Below are positions 1-5,661 of a stretch of 23,666 nucleotides of DNA, one piece after another. Origin of the DNA: a virus. The notes beneath the pieces are model-generated. The model did no database searches. It was not told the DNA's origin and saw only the letters and a list, made by a program, of their open reading frames with translations. Every line of letters starts with the position of its first letter. Position 1 is the stretch's first letter. A program made the translations under genes and the position numbers. The stretch lies in the IMG/VR virus record IMGVR_UViG_3300035698_032233, positions 1 to 23,666 of that record, one strand, 5' to 3'.

Positions 1-1
1 G

Positions 2-1024
2 ACGACCAAGGTCTGGTGCGACGGCTGGGGGGAGGAGATCGGATCACCGTCGAAGGCCGACGCGGCCGCAGCACTCGATCGGATCTTTCGGTTCGCCGAC
101 GCCGGGCAATGGGAGTCGGACGCCGACGGCGTCGCGTGGCTGGCCCACGTGCTCACCGTCGCTGCCCGGCCTGCGATCGACGGCGAGGCGCCAGCGTTCG
201 TCTACAGCTCTCCGATGCCGGGCTCTGGCAAGTCAACGCTGGCACGCGTCGCAGGCGAGATCGGTGGGAGGTGCGCCGGCTACACGTCGCCCGGCAAGAA
301 AGACGACGACGAAGAGCTGGCGCGCAAGCTCGACACGCACGCGCTCGCTCCCGCGATCATGTTGGACAACATGCGTGGCGTGCTGGCATCTGTGATCCTC
401 GAAGGGGCGATCGCTGGCGGTGTGCTGCCCGTCCGTAGGCTGTACGTCGGGCATGCGCAGGTTCCGTGGCGCACCGTTTTGTCCGTCACATCGAACGGTG
501 CCGAGATCGGGCGCGACTGGGCACGCCGATCGGTGCCGGTCCGTTTGAGTGGCAAGGCCCTCCCCGGCGCCCGTGACGTGCTCGCCGACGCCAAGGCGAC
601 GCCGTCCCTCACCACCGACGCCGTCGCCGTCCTGGGGGCGTGGCTGCGCTCGGGCGAGGCGAGTACATGCACACCACTGCTCGGCTTCGCCTCGTGGTCT
701 CGAGTCGTCGGAGGGGCCATCGCGTGGCTCGGACGTGGCGACGTCGTCGCGGCCACACGCGAGGCGTCGGAAGACATGATCGCCGTCGGCGACGACTCGG
801 GATCGCTGCTCGACGCGATCGAGCAGTGGCTCGAGGATCGCGGCGAAGGCGCCGAGTTCACCGCGCGATCGGCGTGGGAGGCGCAACAGCTGTCCGACGT
901 GCGGTCGGGATTCCGCGACTTCGCGGCGTTCTCCGCGCACCTAGGGCGGTGCTCCGACAAGACCAGGGTGCTTCGTCGCCGGCGGAGCAAGAAAGCGCGA
1001 CTCTGGTGTGTGGAAAAAAGGTAG
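2..1024 (+). CDS. Phage replicative P-loop ATPase/helicase, C-terminal part
   Basis: The reading frame is open from the window edge, so the 5' end is missing; about 340 residues are visible. A nucleotide-binding loop (PGSGKST, about nt 218-238) is followed by a Walker-B-like stretch IMLDNMRG (about nt 355-378). A further conserved strand VTSNGAEIGRDWARRSVPVRL-type segment near nt 484-545 resembles sensor/arginine-finger regions of phage primase-helicase ATPase domains. These features suggest a replicative helicase or primase-associated ATPase that unwinds phage DNA in the cytoplasm. The first glycine of a classical GxxxxGKS loop is replaced by proline, so the Walker A is relaxed. No primase domain is visible, but it could lie upstream. 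The gene ends just before the iteron element at 1053. The ATPase call is firm; the exact family is inferred. Confidence 0.75.
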   Translation, partial: TTKVWCDGWGEEIGSPSKADAAAALDRIFRFADAGQWESDADGVAWLAHVLTVAARPAIDGEAPAFVYSSPMPGSGKSTLARVAGEIGGRCAGYTSPGKKDDDEELARKLDTHALAPAIMLDNMRGVLASVILEGAIAGGVLPVRRLYVGHAQVPWRTVLSVTSNGAEIGRDWARRSVPVRLSGKALPGARDVLADAKATPSLTTDAVAVLGAWLRSGEASTCTPLLGFASWSRVVGGAIAWLGRGDVVAATREASEDMIAVGDDSGSLLDAIEQWLEDRGEGAEFTARSAWEAQQLSDVRSGFRDFAAFSAHLGRCSDKTRVLRRRRSKKARLWCVEKR

Positions 1025-1052
1025 TGTGGAACACACAAACACACACCTACCG

Positions 1053-1168
1053 GGTGACACTGGTGACACTGGTGTCGCCACTTCGCCAAGCTCTTAAGGG
1101 AGAGGTCCTTAAAGACCTAAATTACAAGGGGTCCTGGGATCGGTGTCACCAGTGTCACCAGTGTCACC
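1053..1168. repeat. 116-bp iteron element, copy A
   Basis: Three 9-bp units (GGTGACACT at 1053 and 1062, GGTGTCGCC at 1071) face three inverted units (GGTGTCACC at 1142, AGTGTCACC at 1151 and 1160) across an AT-richer 62-bp core. The core carries a small stem-loop, TTAAGG at 1094-1099 with CCTTAA at 1107-1112. The reverse complement aligns end to end, without net length change, to the element at 7944-8059. Nothing coding is supported in 1025-1319 beyond this element and the promoter at 1305. Possible roles are an operator, replication origin, partition site or miniature mobile element; the sequence alone does not decide. Confidence 0.85.
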
Positions 1169-1304
1169 CCGACGGGCAGGCGCGCCATCGAGCACACCTA
1201 CGACGCCTGCGAGATCGCCACCCGGCGCGACGCCGCCCGTGAGCGTCGAACGACACCCACCGTGCGGCACTAGCGCCAGAAGCGACATCCCCGACAGCCT
1301 GCGC

Positions 1305-1310
1305 TAGACT
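1305..1310 (+). promoter_or_regulatory. -10-like hexamer TAGACT ahead of the HTH gene
   Basis: TAGACT ends 9 bp before the ATG at 1320. A GCGACA at 1282-1287 sits exactly 17 bp upstream and matches the last four bases of the TTGACA -35 consensus. There is no Shine-Dalgarno sequence, so a very short or leaderless transcript is likely. Confidence 0.5.
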
Positions 1311-1319
1311 CCCGACAGG

Positions 1320-1835
1320 ATGGCGAAGGGGAAAAAGGCGCCGATGACGTCTGCGGGGGTGGCAGCTGCACTCCTGCGCGGAGTGACGCACCCCGACATC
1401 GCCCGACGCCACGGCTGCACCGTGCGCACGGTCGAGCGGTTCATCGCGGCGGAGCGCCGCACGAACGCGCGGTACCCGCAGGGGACCGACGCCGCCGAGA
1501 TCGTCCGGGCGCTGGCTCCTCCCGAGCGCGCGCACGACGCGGCGCCAGCGCTGGTCATGCCCACCCTGCCCGACCTGTGCGACCCTGTGGCGGTGCGCGC
1601 GTACGTGGGCGCGCTCGTCGCGGGGATCGCCAGCTGCGGCGGGGACCCCGTGCAGGTGGTGGCGTGCAGGCTCCTGCTCGAGGGGTGGGGCTCGGCGCCC
1701 ACCGTCACCGGCCCGACGCGGCTCGACCGCGCTGCAGCCGGCGCGCGGATCCTCGCCGCCACCGCCAGCGCCGCGCGGGTGGAGCCCGAGCTCGAGAAGA
1801 CGCCGGTGCCGGGGCGAATCGAGCTCGTGAAATAG
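1320..1835 (+). CDS. HTH DNA-binding protein, candidate small terminase subunit or regulator
   Basis: This is a 171-aa protein with a basic N-terminus (MAKGKKAP) and a helix-turn-helix-like segment at about residues 12-45, including HPDIARRHGCTVRTVERFI, where the second helix would contact DNA. The rest is alanine-rich and helical, ending in an acidic/proline segment VEPELEKTPVPGR. Small terminase subunits and phage regulators both have this build. The position ahead of head genes favours a terminase small subunit, but no large subunit follows, so a regulator is equally possible. The start is preceded by TAGACT and lacks a ribosome-binding site. The last 60 or so bases of the gene recur downstream at 2154-2222 as a non-coding remnant, part of a tandem duplication. 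Confidence 0.65.
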   Translation: MAKGKKAPMTSAGVAAALLRGVTHPDIARRHGCTVRTVERFIAAERRTNARYPQGTDAAEIVRALAPPERAHDAAPALVMPTLPDLCDPVAVRAYVGALVAGIASCGGDPVQVVACRLLLEGWGSAPTVTGPTRLDRAAAGARILAATASAARVEPELEKTPVPGRIELVK

Positions 1836-1838
1836 TCC

Positions 1839-1896
1839 TTGCGCCTCGGCGCGGCGCCGGGTATATACACTGCGTGGGCGGAGAGAGACGCCGCCC
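1839..1896 (+). promoter_or_regulatory. Cassette 1 promoter and leader hairpin
   Basis: TTGCGC at 1839-1844 and TATATA at 1862-1867 are separated by 17 bp, a good sigma-70-type arrangement. The transcript would begin near 1874. It would at once form a stem GGGCGG (1876-1881) with CCGCCC (1891-1896) closing a 9-nt AGAGAGACG loop. Promoter and leader are conserved in the second cassette. Confidence 0.6.
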
Positions 1897-1912
1897 CCGA
1901 AAGCCACACACC

Positions 1913-2098
1913 ATGACCACCGACACCGACACCCGCGCCGCGCTCACCCAGTCCCTCAATCTCGCCCTCGCCGCGCGCATCGCCGCCGATGCAAACTACG
2001 ACGCCGACGGATCGCTAGATGTCGCCGGCGAGCGCGCCGTCTCCGAGGCCTGGACGGCCTACTTCGCGGCAGTCGATGCGCTTTGGGCGCATGGGTAG
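1913..2098 (+). CDS. Small cassette protein, copy 1 (61 aa), unknown function
   Basis: A 61-residue protein starting MTTDTDT and containing NYDADG near its middle; it is acidic and alanine-rich with no signal or membrane segment. I do not recognise the family. The start is fixed by comparison with the duplicate gene at 2318: promoter, leader and the first seven codons are nearly identical, whereas the rest is diverged except for the AAR..A..YDADG stretch. There is no clear Shine-Dalgarno sequence in the conserved leader. With its own promoter and terminator it has the layout of a phage moron, an independently transcribed accessory gene. Confidence 0.65.
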   Translation: MTTDTDTRAALTQSLNLALAARIAADANYDADGSLDVAGERAVSEAWTAYFAAVDALWAHG

Positions 2099-2118
2099 CC
2101 CGCCCCGGCTCCCGCCCC

Positions 2119-2149
2119 GCCCCGTACCTCGAGCCGAGGACGGGGCTTT
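2119..2149 (+). terminator. Rho-independent-type terminator of cassette 1
   Basis: GCCCCGT-A-CCTCG (2119-2131) pairs with CGAGGACGGGGC (2135-2146) around an AGC loop, with one bulged A, and is followed by TTT. The stem is very stable but the T-tract is short. A homologous hairpin follows cassette 2. Confidence 0.6.
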
Positions 2150-2243
2150 CGGGGCGCGGGTGGAGCCCGAGCTCGAGAAGGCGCCGGCGCCGGGGCGGAT
2201 CGAGATCGAGATCGTGAAATAGTCCGGCCGAGTGAAATAGACC

Positions 2244-2301
2244 TTGCACCTCGGCCCTCCCAGGTATATACCTCATACGTGGGCGGAGAGAGACGCCGCC
2301 C
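2244..2301 (+). promoter_or_regulatory. Cassette 2 promoter and leader hairpin
   Basis: TTGCAC at 2244-2249 is followed by TATATA at 2265-2270 (15-bp spacing) or TATACC at 2267-2272 (17-bp spacing). The leader hairpin GGGCGG (2281-2286)/CCGCCC (2296-2301) and its loop are identical to those of cassette 1, while the spacer between the promoter boxes has diverged. Confidence 0.55.
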
Positions 2302-2317
2302 CCGAAAGCCACACACC

Positions 2318-2614
2318 ATGACCACCGACACCGACACCGCCACCACCACCGCCACCGCCACCGAGCTGCTCGCCGCCGCCACCAAGCTCCTGCCCGCCGC
2401 GCGCACCGCGTACGACGCCGACGGCAACCCCGCCGGCGTCATCTACTTCGCGGCGGAGACGCGGCTGTGGTACGCCGTCGGCGTGGCCGATCTCGCCGCG
2501 CTCGTCGAGGGGCGGAGCCACGACTGGTATAGCGAGTGGTGTGCGGACTCGGCCCCGGTGGGCGAGGGCGGCGCCGCAGACGATGCAGCCTCGGACGCCG
2601 GCTGGAGGTTGTAG
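2318..2614 (+). CDS. Small cassette protein, copy 2 (98 aa), unknown function
   Basis: A 98-residue protein starting MTTDTDTATTT, paralogous in its first residues and in the YDADG segment to the 61-aa product at 1913. The longer C-terminal half (VIYFAAETRLWYAVGVADLAALVEG, then an acidic tail with two tryptophans) is absent from copy 1. The start chosen is the ATG conserved between the cassettes; upstream GTG codons in the frame lie in the conserved non-coding leader. No known domain is recognised. Its arrangement between its own promoter and terminator suggests an independently expressed accessory protein, possibly acting on the host or on superinfecting phage; that role is only inference. 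Confidence 0.7.
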   Translation: MTTDTDTATTTATATELLAAATKLLPAARTAYDADGNPAGVIYFAAETRLWYAVGVADLAALVEGRSHDWYSEWCADSAPVGEGGAADDAASDAGWRL

Positions 2615-2635
2615 ACCGCCCCGGCCCACGCCCCG

Positions 2636-2661
2636 CCCCGTACCTCGCAGGAGGACGGGGT
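2636..2661 (+). terminator. Terminator-like hairpin of cassette 2
   Basis: CCCCGT-A-CCTC (2636-2646) pairs with GAGGACGGGG (2651-2660) around GCAG, followed by only two T residues. It is homologous to the hairpin at 2119-2149 and lies just ahead of the GTG start of the lipoprotein gene at 2671. Confidence 0.5.
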
Positions 2662-2670
2662 TCGCGCGGT

Positions 2671-2943
2671 GTGACCACCCGCATCATCGCCTCCCTCGCC
2701 GCCCTGATCGCCGCCGCGTGTGACCCCGCTCCGGTCTACTGCGACCCCGCCTTGGCCGCCGGCGTCGAGCACACCATCGAGCTGCAATACTCGCCGTGCG
2801 TGCTCGAGTGCCTCGACGAGCAGCTCGGCTGCCTGTCGGCCGAGGGCCCGGGCGTCACCGAGGCGTGCAGGGCGTGCGAGTTCTCGGCGTCGGTCTGCCG
2901 CTCGGAGTGCACCCCGCCCGTCATCACCGGGGGTGCGCTGTGA
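2671..2943 (+). CDS. Cysteine-rich lipoprotein
   Basis: Translation from GTG 2671 gives a 90-residue protein with a short signal peptide, MTTRIIASLAALIAAAC, whose final AAAC can act as a lipobox cleaved by signal peptidase II. The mature part holds eight further cysteines in a compact 70-residue segment, suggesting disulphide-bonded folding outside the cytoplasm. Lipoproteins in phages include outer-membrane spanin subunits and superinfection-exclusion proteins; nothing here decides between them, and the Cys content is atypical for Rz1-type spanins. The gene overlaps the methyltransferase start by GTGA. The signal peptide resembles that of the lipoprotein at 8476-8853 (TT..IASL). Confidence 0.6.
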   Translation: MTTRIIASLAALIAAACDPAPVYCDPALAAGVEHTIELQYSPCVLECLDEQLGCLSAEGPGVTEACRACEFSASVCRSECTPPVITGGAL

Positions 2944-3470
2944 GCCCCGCTCCGCGCGTGATGCGGAACTCGGGCAACAACGAGTGGTACACCCCGCCGC
3001 GCTTCCTCGTGGCCGCGCGCGTGGTGATGGGCGGTATCGACCTGGACCCCGCGAGCTGCGCGGTGGCCAACGTCGCGGTGGGTGCGACGACGTACTACGA
3101 CGCGGCGTCGGACGGGCTCGCCCAGCGATGGGCGGGGCGGGTGTGGATGAACCCGCCCTACGCGCAGCCGCTGATCCGCCAGTTCGTCGACAAGCTCGTG
3201 GACTCGTACTCGGCCGCCGACGTCGAGCAGGCGATCGTGCTGGTCAACAACAGCACGGAGACGGCGTGGGCGCAGCGGCTGGGCAGGGCGGCCACCGCGA
3301 TCTGTACCCCGGCGGGGCGCATCCGGTTCCTTGACGCAAATGGGGTACTAGTGCCAGGGAGCCCGCTGCAAGGGCAGCAGATCTACTACCTCGGGGACGG
3401 TGCGGGCGCGTCGCGCTTCGTCGGGGCGTTCGACATGTTCGGCTTCGCCAGGCTATACAATAGGCCATGA
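2940..3470 (+). CDS. Phage Dam-like DNA N6-adenine methyltransferase
   Basis: A 176-aa enzyme expected to transfer a methyl group from S-adenosylmethionine to adenine N6 in phage DNA. The catalytic motif NPPY is at residues 71-74 (WMNPPYAQP). The N-terminal NNEWYTPPRF and DLDPAS (34-39) are characteristic of the short phage Dam family (Pfam DNA N-6-adenine-methyltransferase). Its length is that of a complete member. The start is GTG overlapping the lipoprotein stop (GTGA); a longer upstream ATG frame reads through the lipoprotein gene and is unlikely. No restriction endonuclease partner is visible, so it is a solitary methylase, probably protecting phage DNA from host restriction or marking it for regulation. 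The target sequence cannot be read from the protein. Confidence 0.88.
   Translation: MSPAPRVMRNSGNNEWYTPPRFLVAARVVMGGIDLDPASCAVANVAVGATTYYDAASDGLAQRWAGRVWMNPPYAQPLIRQFVDKLVDSYSAADVEQAIVLVNNSTETAWAQRLGRAATAICTPAGRIRFLDANGVLVPGSPLQGQQIYYLGDGAGASRFVGAFDMFGFARLYNRP
3454..3459 (+). promoter_or_regulatory. -10-like TATACA(AT) ahead of gene 3467
   Basis: TATACAAT at 3454-3461 lies within the end of the methyltransferase gene. The TATACA hexamer ends 7 bp before the ATG at 3467, matching the leaderless pattern seen elsewhere in the window. Confidence 0.45.
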
Positions 3471-3736
3471 CCGACACCGACACCGACCTCGCCATCGCCG
3501 CCCCGCCGTCGAGAGACGCGCGGGGCTCAGGGCGTGTGACCGACACAACCCGCAAGACCATCTCGGCACTCAGCGCCGCGATCTGCTCAAACATCCGCAT
3601 CCGCGCACTGCGCGGGCGCCCGCTCCCGCTCCTCGCAGACACCCTGACGTGGTGCGAGCTGGACTCGCTCGTGTCATGGGGCTCTCGCCCGACGGCGGTC
3701 GACACCATCGTGGTGGACGTGGGTGGTGGTCGATGA
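3467..3736 (+). CDS. Hypothetical 89-aa protein
   Basis: The ATG overlaps the methyltransferase stop (ATGA). The protein begins MTDTDTD, reminiscent of the MTTDTDT starts of the two cassette proteins, but shows no further similarity to them. The middle (TRKTISALSAAICSNIRIRALRG) is basic and helical and the end (TAVDTIVVDVGGGR) is beta-like. No recognised domain, signal or membrane segment is present. It may be expressed both by coupling and from the internal -10-like element at 3454. Confidence 0.6.
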   Translation: MTDTDTDLAIAAPPSRDARGSGRVTDTTRKTISALSAAICSNIRIRALRGRPLPLLADTLTWCELDSLVSWGSRPTAVDTIVVDVGGGR

Positions 3737-3807
3737 CCCTGTCCGACCGACTCGACCACACGGTGATCTGCTGGGTCGCCCCTGGCGGTGCTACCATCCC
3801 CGGGTGA
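3733..3807 (+). CDS. Possible 24-aa micro-protein
   Basis: An ATGA overlap with gene 3467 opens a 24-codon frame (MTLSDRLDHTVICWVAPGG...) that ends by overlapping the GTG start of the next gene. It may be a real coupling ORF or merely spacer carrying the promoter of the membrane protein. Evidence is positional only. Confidence 0.3.
   Translation: MTLSDRLDHTVICWVAPGGATIPG
3792..3797 (+). promoter_or_regulatory. Extended -10 (TGC-TACCAT) for the membrane protein
   Basis: TACCAT preceded by TGC gives an extended -10 element. It ends exactly 6 bp before the GTG at 3804, the spacing expected when transcription starts on the start codon. The surrounding sequence closely matches that ahead of the wedge gene (20886-20901). 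Confidence 0.5.
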
Positions 3808-4175
3808 CCGCCATCACGCACGCCATCGCCCGGTACCAGACGCACCTCGCCCTCGTGTGTGTGCTCGCGCTCGCCGTGGACGCAGCAGGGCTGTACGCCC
3901 TGCCCGCCACCGCGGTGTCGGTCTTGGTCGCGATCGCCGCGGCGGTCGGAGTCAAGCGACCGAGCGAGGTCGCGTTGCGCCTCGCCGCCGAGGTCGGTCC
4001 TCACCCACGCGGGCGATCGATCACGGTGGCGAGCATGATCGCGGTCGTGCTCGGCGCCCTCGCCCTGCACGAGCCCGAGCCCACCCCATCGCCGACTCCG
4101 CGACGCGCCGCGCCGGAGCAGAGCCCCGACACTACCGGGGGCGAGAGCAGCAGCTCGAGCGGGGGGTCCACGTGA
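3804..4175 (+). CDS. Holin-like small membrane protein
   Basis: A 123-aa protein with three hydrophobic segments at about residues 15-33, 35-50 and 72-89, a basic loop between the last two, and a Pro/Ser-rich hydrophilic C-terminal tail. Three segments, small size and a charged tail fit a class I holin, which would form the inner-membrane lesion at lysis. No endolysin is adjacent, so the call rests on topology only; an unrelated phage membrane protein is possible. The GTG start at 3804 is preferred over an upstream GTG at 3723 because of the extended -10 at 3792 and because the upstream extension would overlap gene 3467. Confidence 0.5.
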   Translation: MTAITHAIARYQTHLALVCVLALAVDAAGLYALPATAVSVLVAIAAAVGVKRPSEVALRLAAEVGPHPRGRSITVASMIAVVLGALALHEPEPTPSPTPRRAAPEQSPDTTGGESSSSSGGST

Positions 4176-4330
4176 GTGAGCCCGCGCCCGCGCTGGTGTG
4201 CCCATGTGGCGGTAGCGTCGACGCGTGTCGACTCACCCGCGCTGCCGGGTGCCCGTACGCGCCTGCGCCTCGCACCGACTCCCGCCCGTCGGACGAGGAT
4301 CCGACTCCGCAGGTGGATCGCCGTGGCTGA
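4172..4330 (+). CDS. Small cysteine-rich, possible zinc-binding protein
   Basis: A 52-aa protein begun at a GTG that overlaps the preceding stop. Cysteines at residues 10, 12, 19 and 27 (VCPCGG...ACRLTRAAGCPY) could ligate one zinc ion, followed by a disordered, charged C-terminus. Function is unknown. Tight overlaps on both sides support it as a genuine member of the operon. Confidence 0.5.
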   Translation: MSEPAPALVCPCGGSVDACRLTRAAGCPYAPAPRTDSRPSDEDPTPQVDRRG

Positions 4331-4463
4331 GGGAGCGTCGCCGATCCGGCGCGTCGACCCTCGGCGGGTCTCCGCGTACACCGAGCGCCACCTCGCGATC
4401 TGGAGCGTGTGTCTGTGGCTCTGCGCGCGCCATCACACCGCAGGCACGGTGCGCGATGTCTAG
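4323..4463 (+). CDS. Hypothetical 46-aa protein
   Basis: A GTG-started frame overlaps the previous gene by 8 bases and the protease gene by 8 bases (ATGTCTAG). The product (VAEGASPIRRVDPRRV..., with IWSVCLWLCARHH) is basic, with two Cys and a CARHH segment, but no recognised domain. It could be a short coupling ORF. Confidence 0.4.
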   Translation: MAEGASPIRRVDPRRVSAYTERHLAIWSVCLWLCARHHTAGTVRDV

Positions 4464-5649
4464 GCGCGTCCGATACGATCGACTCGCGCCGCTCTGGATC
4501 GTGACGGAGCTCGGCGACGCGCCGACACCGACGCGCACGCCGGCGGCGCTCACCCCAGAGGGATACCTCGAGGCGGATGCCCTGCTCGCGCGCGACGGGC
4601 TGCTGCGGTACTCCGACGCGACCGGATCGTGGCTCGAGCACCGCCCGCGCGACGAGCTCGATCGCGCCGCGTGGACGTGGGCCCACGCGCCGATCACCGA
4701 CGATCACCCGCCCGAGATGGTATCGGCGGCGACGCACAGCGCGGTCGCCCGCGGCGTCGTGCTCGGCACTCCGACAGTGATCGAGCTAGACGGCGTCGGG
4801 TACCTGCGCGCGCGCGTGCGTATCTCCGACGCGGCGCTCGTCGCTCGTGTCCTCGCCGGGCACGACCAGCTGTCGATCGGTTTCGTGGCGACCGTCGAGC
4901 CGACGCCGGGCACTCACGATGGGCAGCGCTACGACGCGGTGCAGCGCGAGCTCGCCGGCAATCACGTCGCCGTGGTGGCGCTCGGGCGTGCTGGTCCCGC
5001 GTGCCGGATCCTGGATTCCGCGACGTGCTACGCTACTTCCGTGCCTGCTACTCCCATCGCTCACAAAATCACCGCCAAGCGCGACGAGGCGGGCTCGCCG
5101 TCCACCGTGGCGACCGTCACTGGTCCCGAGGGTACCGAGGTCGAGGTACCGTCGTGGGTCGCCGCGGCGGTCGAGTACGCGAGGAGCAACGGATGGCTGG
5201 GCATGGGGGGACCCGAGCCCGAGGCGGCGCCCGAGATGCCCTCCGCCGATGCGCCCGAAGACCCCGAGAAGGACCCCATGATGCGCCCCGATGCCGTCTC
5301 CAAGCTCGTCGCCCGAGCTAAGGCGGACGCGGTCGCCGAGGCGTCCATGCTCTCGCAGCTCCAGCGCCGAGCCGATCGAGCGGGCATCCCCGCGATCAAA
5401 GTCGACTCGCTCGACTACACCGGGCTCGCCCGCGCGTACGTGACCCAGCTGTGCCCTCACCTCCGGGCGATCGCCGACGCCGCCACCGGCTCCGCGCTGT
5501 CGCTGCTGGTCGAGGCGGCTCACGCCACCCCGGCGCAGCCCGTCGCCGCCAACCCCTTTGAGCGCCGGGCGCCCGTCGCCGACGCAGCCAGTGACCCCGA
5601 GGTCCTGGCACACGCCGCCTACCTTGTTCGTATGGGCTTCAGCCGCTAG
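4456..5649 (+). CDS. Prohead protease (DUF2213-type) with scaffold-like C-terminal region
   Basis: A 397-aa protein with two parts. Residues 1-190 resemble DUF2213 head-maturation proteases, with conserved DDHPP (82-86), QLSIGF (candidate nucleophile Ser140) and NHVAVV (candidate His170). It should cleave scaffold and capsid precursors inside the prohead. After a junction near residue 196 the C-terminal 200 residues are charged and helical, with no catalytic motif, as in scaffolding proteins. The longer frame upstream of 4456 is rejected because it overlaps two small genes; ATG 4456 overlaps the preceding TAG. A GTG at residue 196 is preceded by an extended -10, suggesting the C-terminal half is also made separately. 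The gene ends in a double TAGTAG. Confidence 0.82.
   Translation: MSRRVRYDRLAPLWIVTELGDAPTPTRTPAALTPEGYLEADALLARDGLLRYSDATGSWLEHRPRDELDRAAWTWAHAPITDDHPPEMVSAATHSAVARGVVLGTPTVIELDGVGYLRARVRISDAALVARVLAGHDQLSIGFVATVEPTPGTHDGQRYDAVQRELAGNHVAVVALGRAGPACRILDSATCYATSVPATPIAHKITAKRDEAGSPSTVATVTGPEGTEVEVPSWVAAAVEYARSNGWLGMGGPEPEAAPEMPSADAPEDPEKDPMMRPDAVSKLVARAKADAVAEASMLSQLQRRADRAGIPAIKVDSLDYTGLARAYVTQLCPHLRAIADAATGSALSLLVEAAHATPAQPVAANPFERRAPVADAASDPEVLAHAAYLVRMGFSR
5029..5034 (+). promoter_or_regulatory. Internal extended -10 (TGC-TACGCT) inside the protease gene
   Basis: TACGCT, preceded by TGC, ends exactly 6 bp before an in-frame GTG at 5041. It has the same layout as the promoters at 3792 and 20889. 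It would start a leaderless message for the C-terminal half. Confidence 0.45.
5041..5649 (+). CDS. Putative nested scaffolding protein (in-frame internal start)
   Basis: Starting from GTG 5041 the same frame yields 202 residues (MPATPIAHK...), that is, the protease without its catalytic part. Composition is charged and helical, with an EPEAAPEMP acidic linker, a central LVARAKADAVAEASML helix and an RAPVADAASDPEV tail. Phages lambda (C/Nu3) and Mu (I/Z) make their scaffold from an internal start within the protease gene, so the arrangement has precedent. Support here is the junction position, the extended -10 and the start spacing; the separate product itself is inferred. Confidence 0.45.
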   Translation: MPATPIAHKITAKRDEAGSPSTVATVTGPEGTEVEVPSWVAAAVEYARSNGWLGMGGPEPEAAPEMPSADAPEDPEKDPMMRPDAVSKLVARAKADAVAEASMLSQLQRRADRAGIPAIKVDSLDYTGLARAYVTQLCPHLRAIADAATGSALSLLVEAAHATPAQPVAANPFERRAPVADAASDPEVLAHAAYLVRMGFSR

Positions 5650-5661
5650 TAGGACGCCGCC

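Larger units (their letters stand above)
1773..2153 (+). repeat. Tandem duplication, copy 1 (promoter/small ORF/terminator cassette)
   Basis: Homology with 2154-2661 starts inside the 3' end of the HTH gene and runs through the promoter, an identical 5' untranslated hairpin, the first codons of a small ORF and its terminator. The body of the ORF has diverged and differs in length (61 against 98 residues). Confidence 0.85.
2154..2661 (+). repeat. Tandem duplication, copy 2
   Basis: The copy begins with a remnant of the HTH gene's 3' end (2154-2222, still encoding VEPELEKAPAPGR in one frame but without a start), then promoter, leader, ORF and terminator as in copy 1. It contains a small internal repeat of GTGAAATAG (two copies between 2214 and 2240), so the duplication has been reworked. 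No separate gene is supported between 2099 and 2317. Confidence 0.85.

Noticed and set aside
1053-1168. CRISPR-like array
   Set aside because: The GGTGACAC units are only 8-9 bp, lie nearly head to tail without spacers, and face inverted copies. This is an iteron or operator layout, not repeat-spacer.
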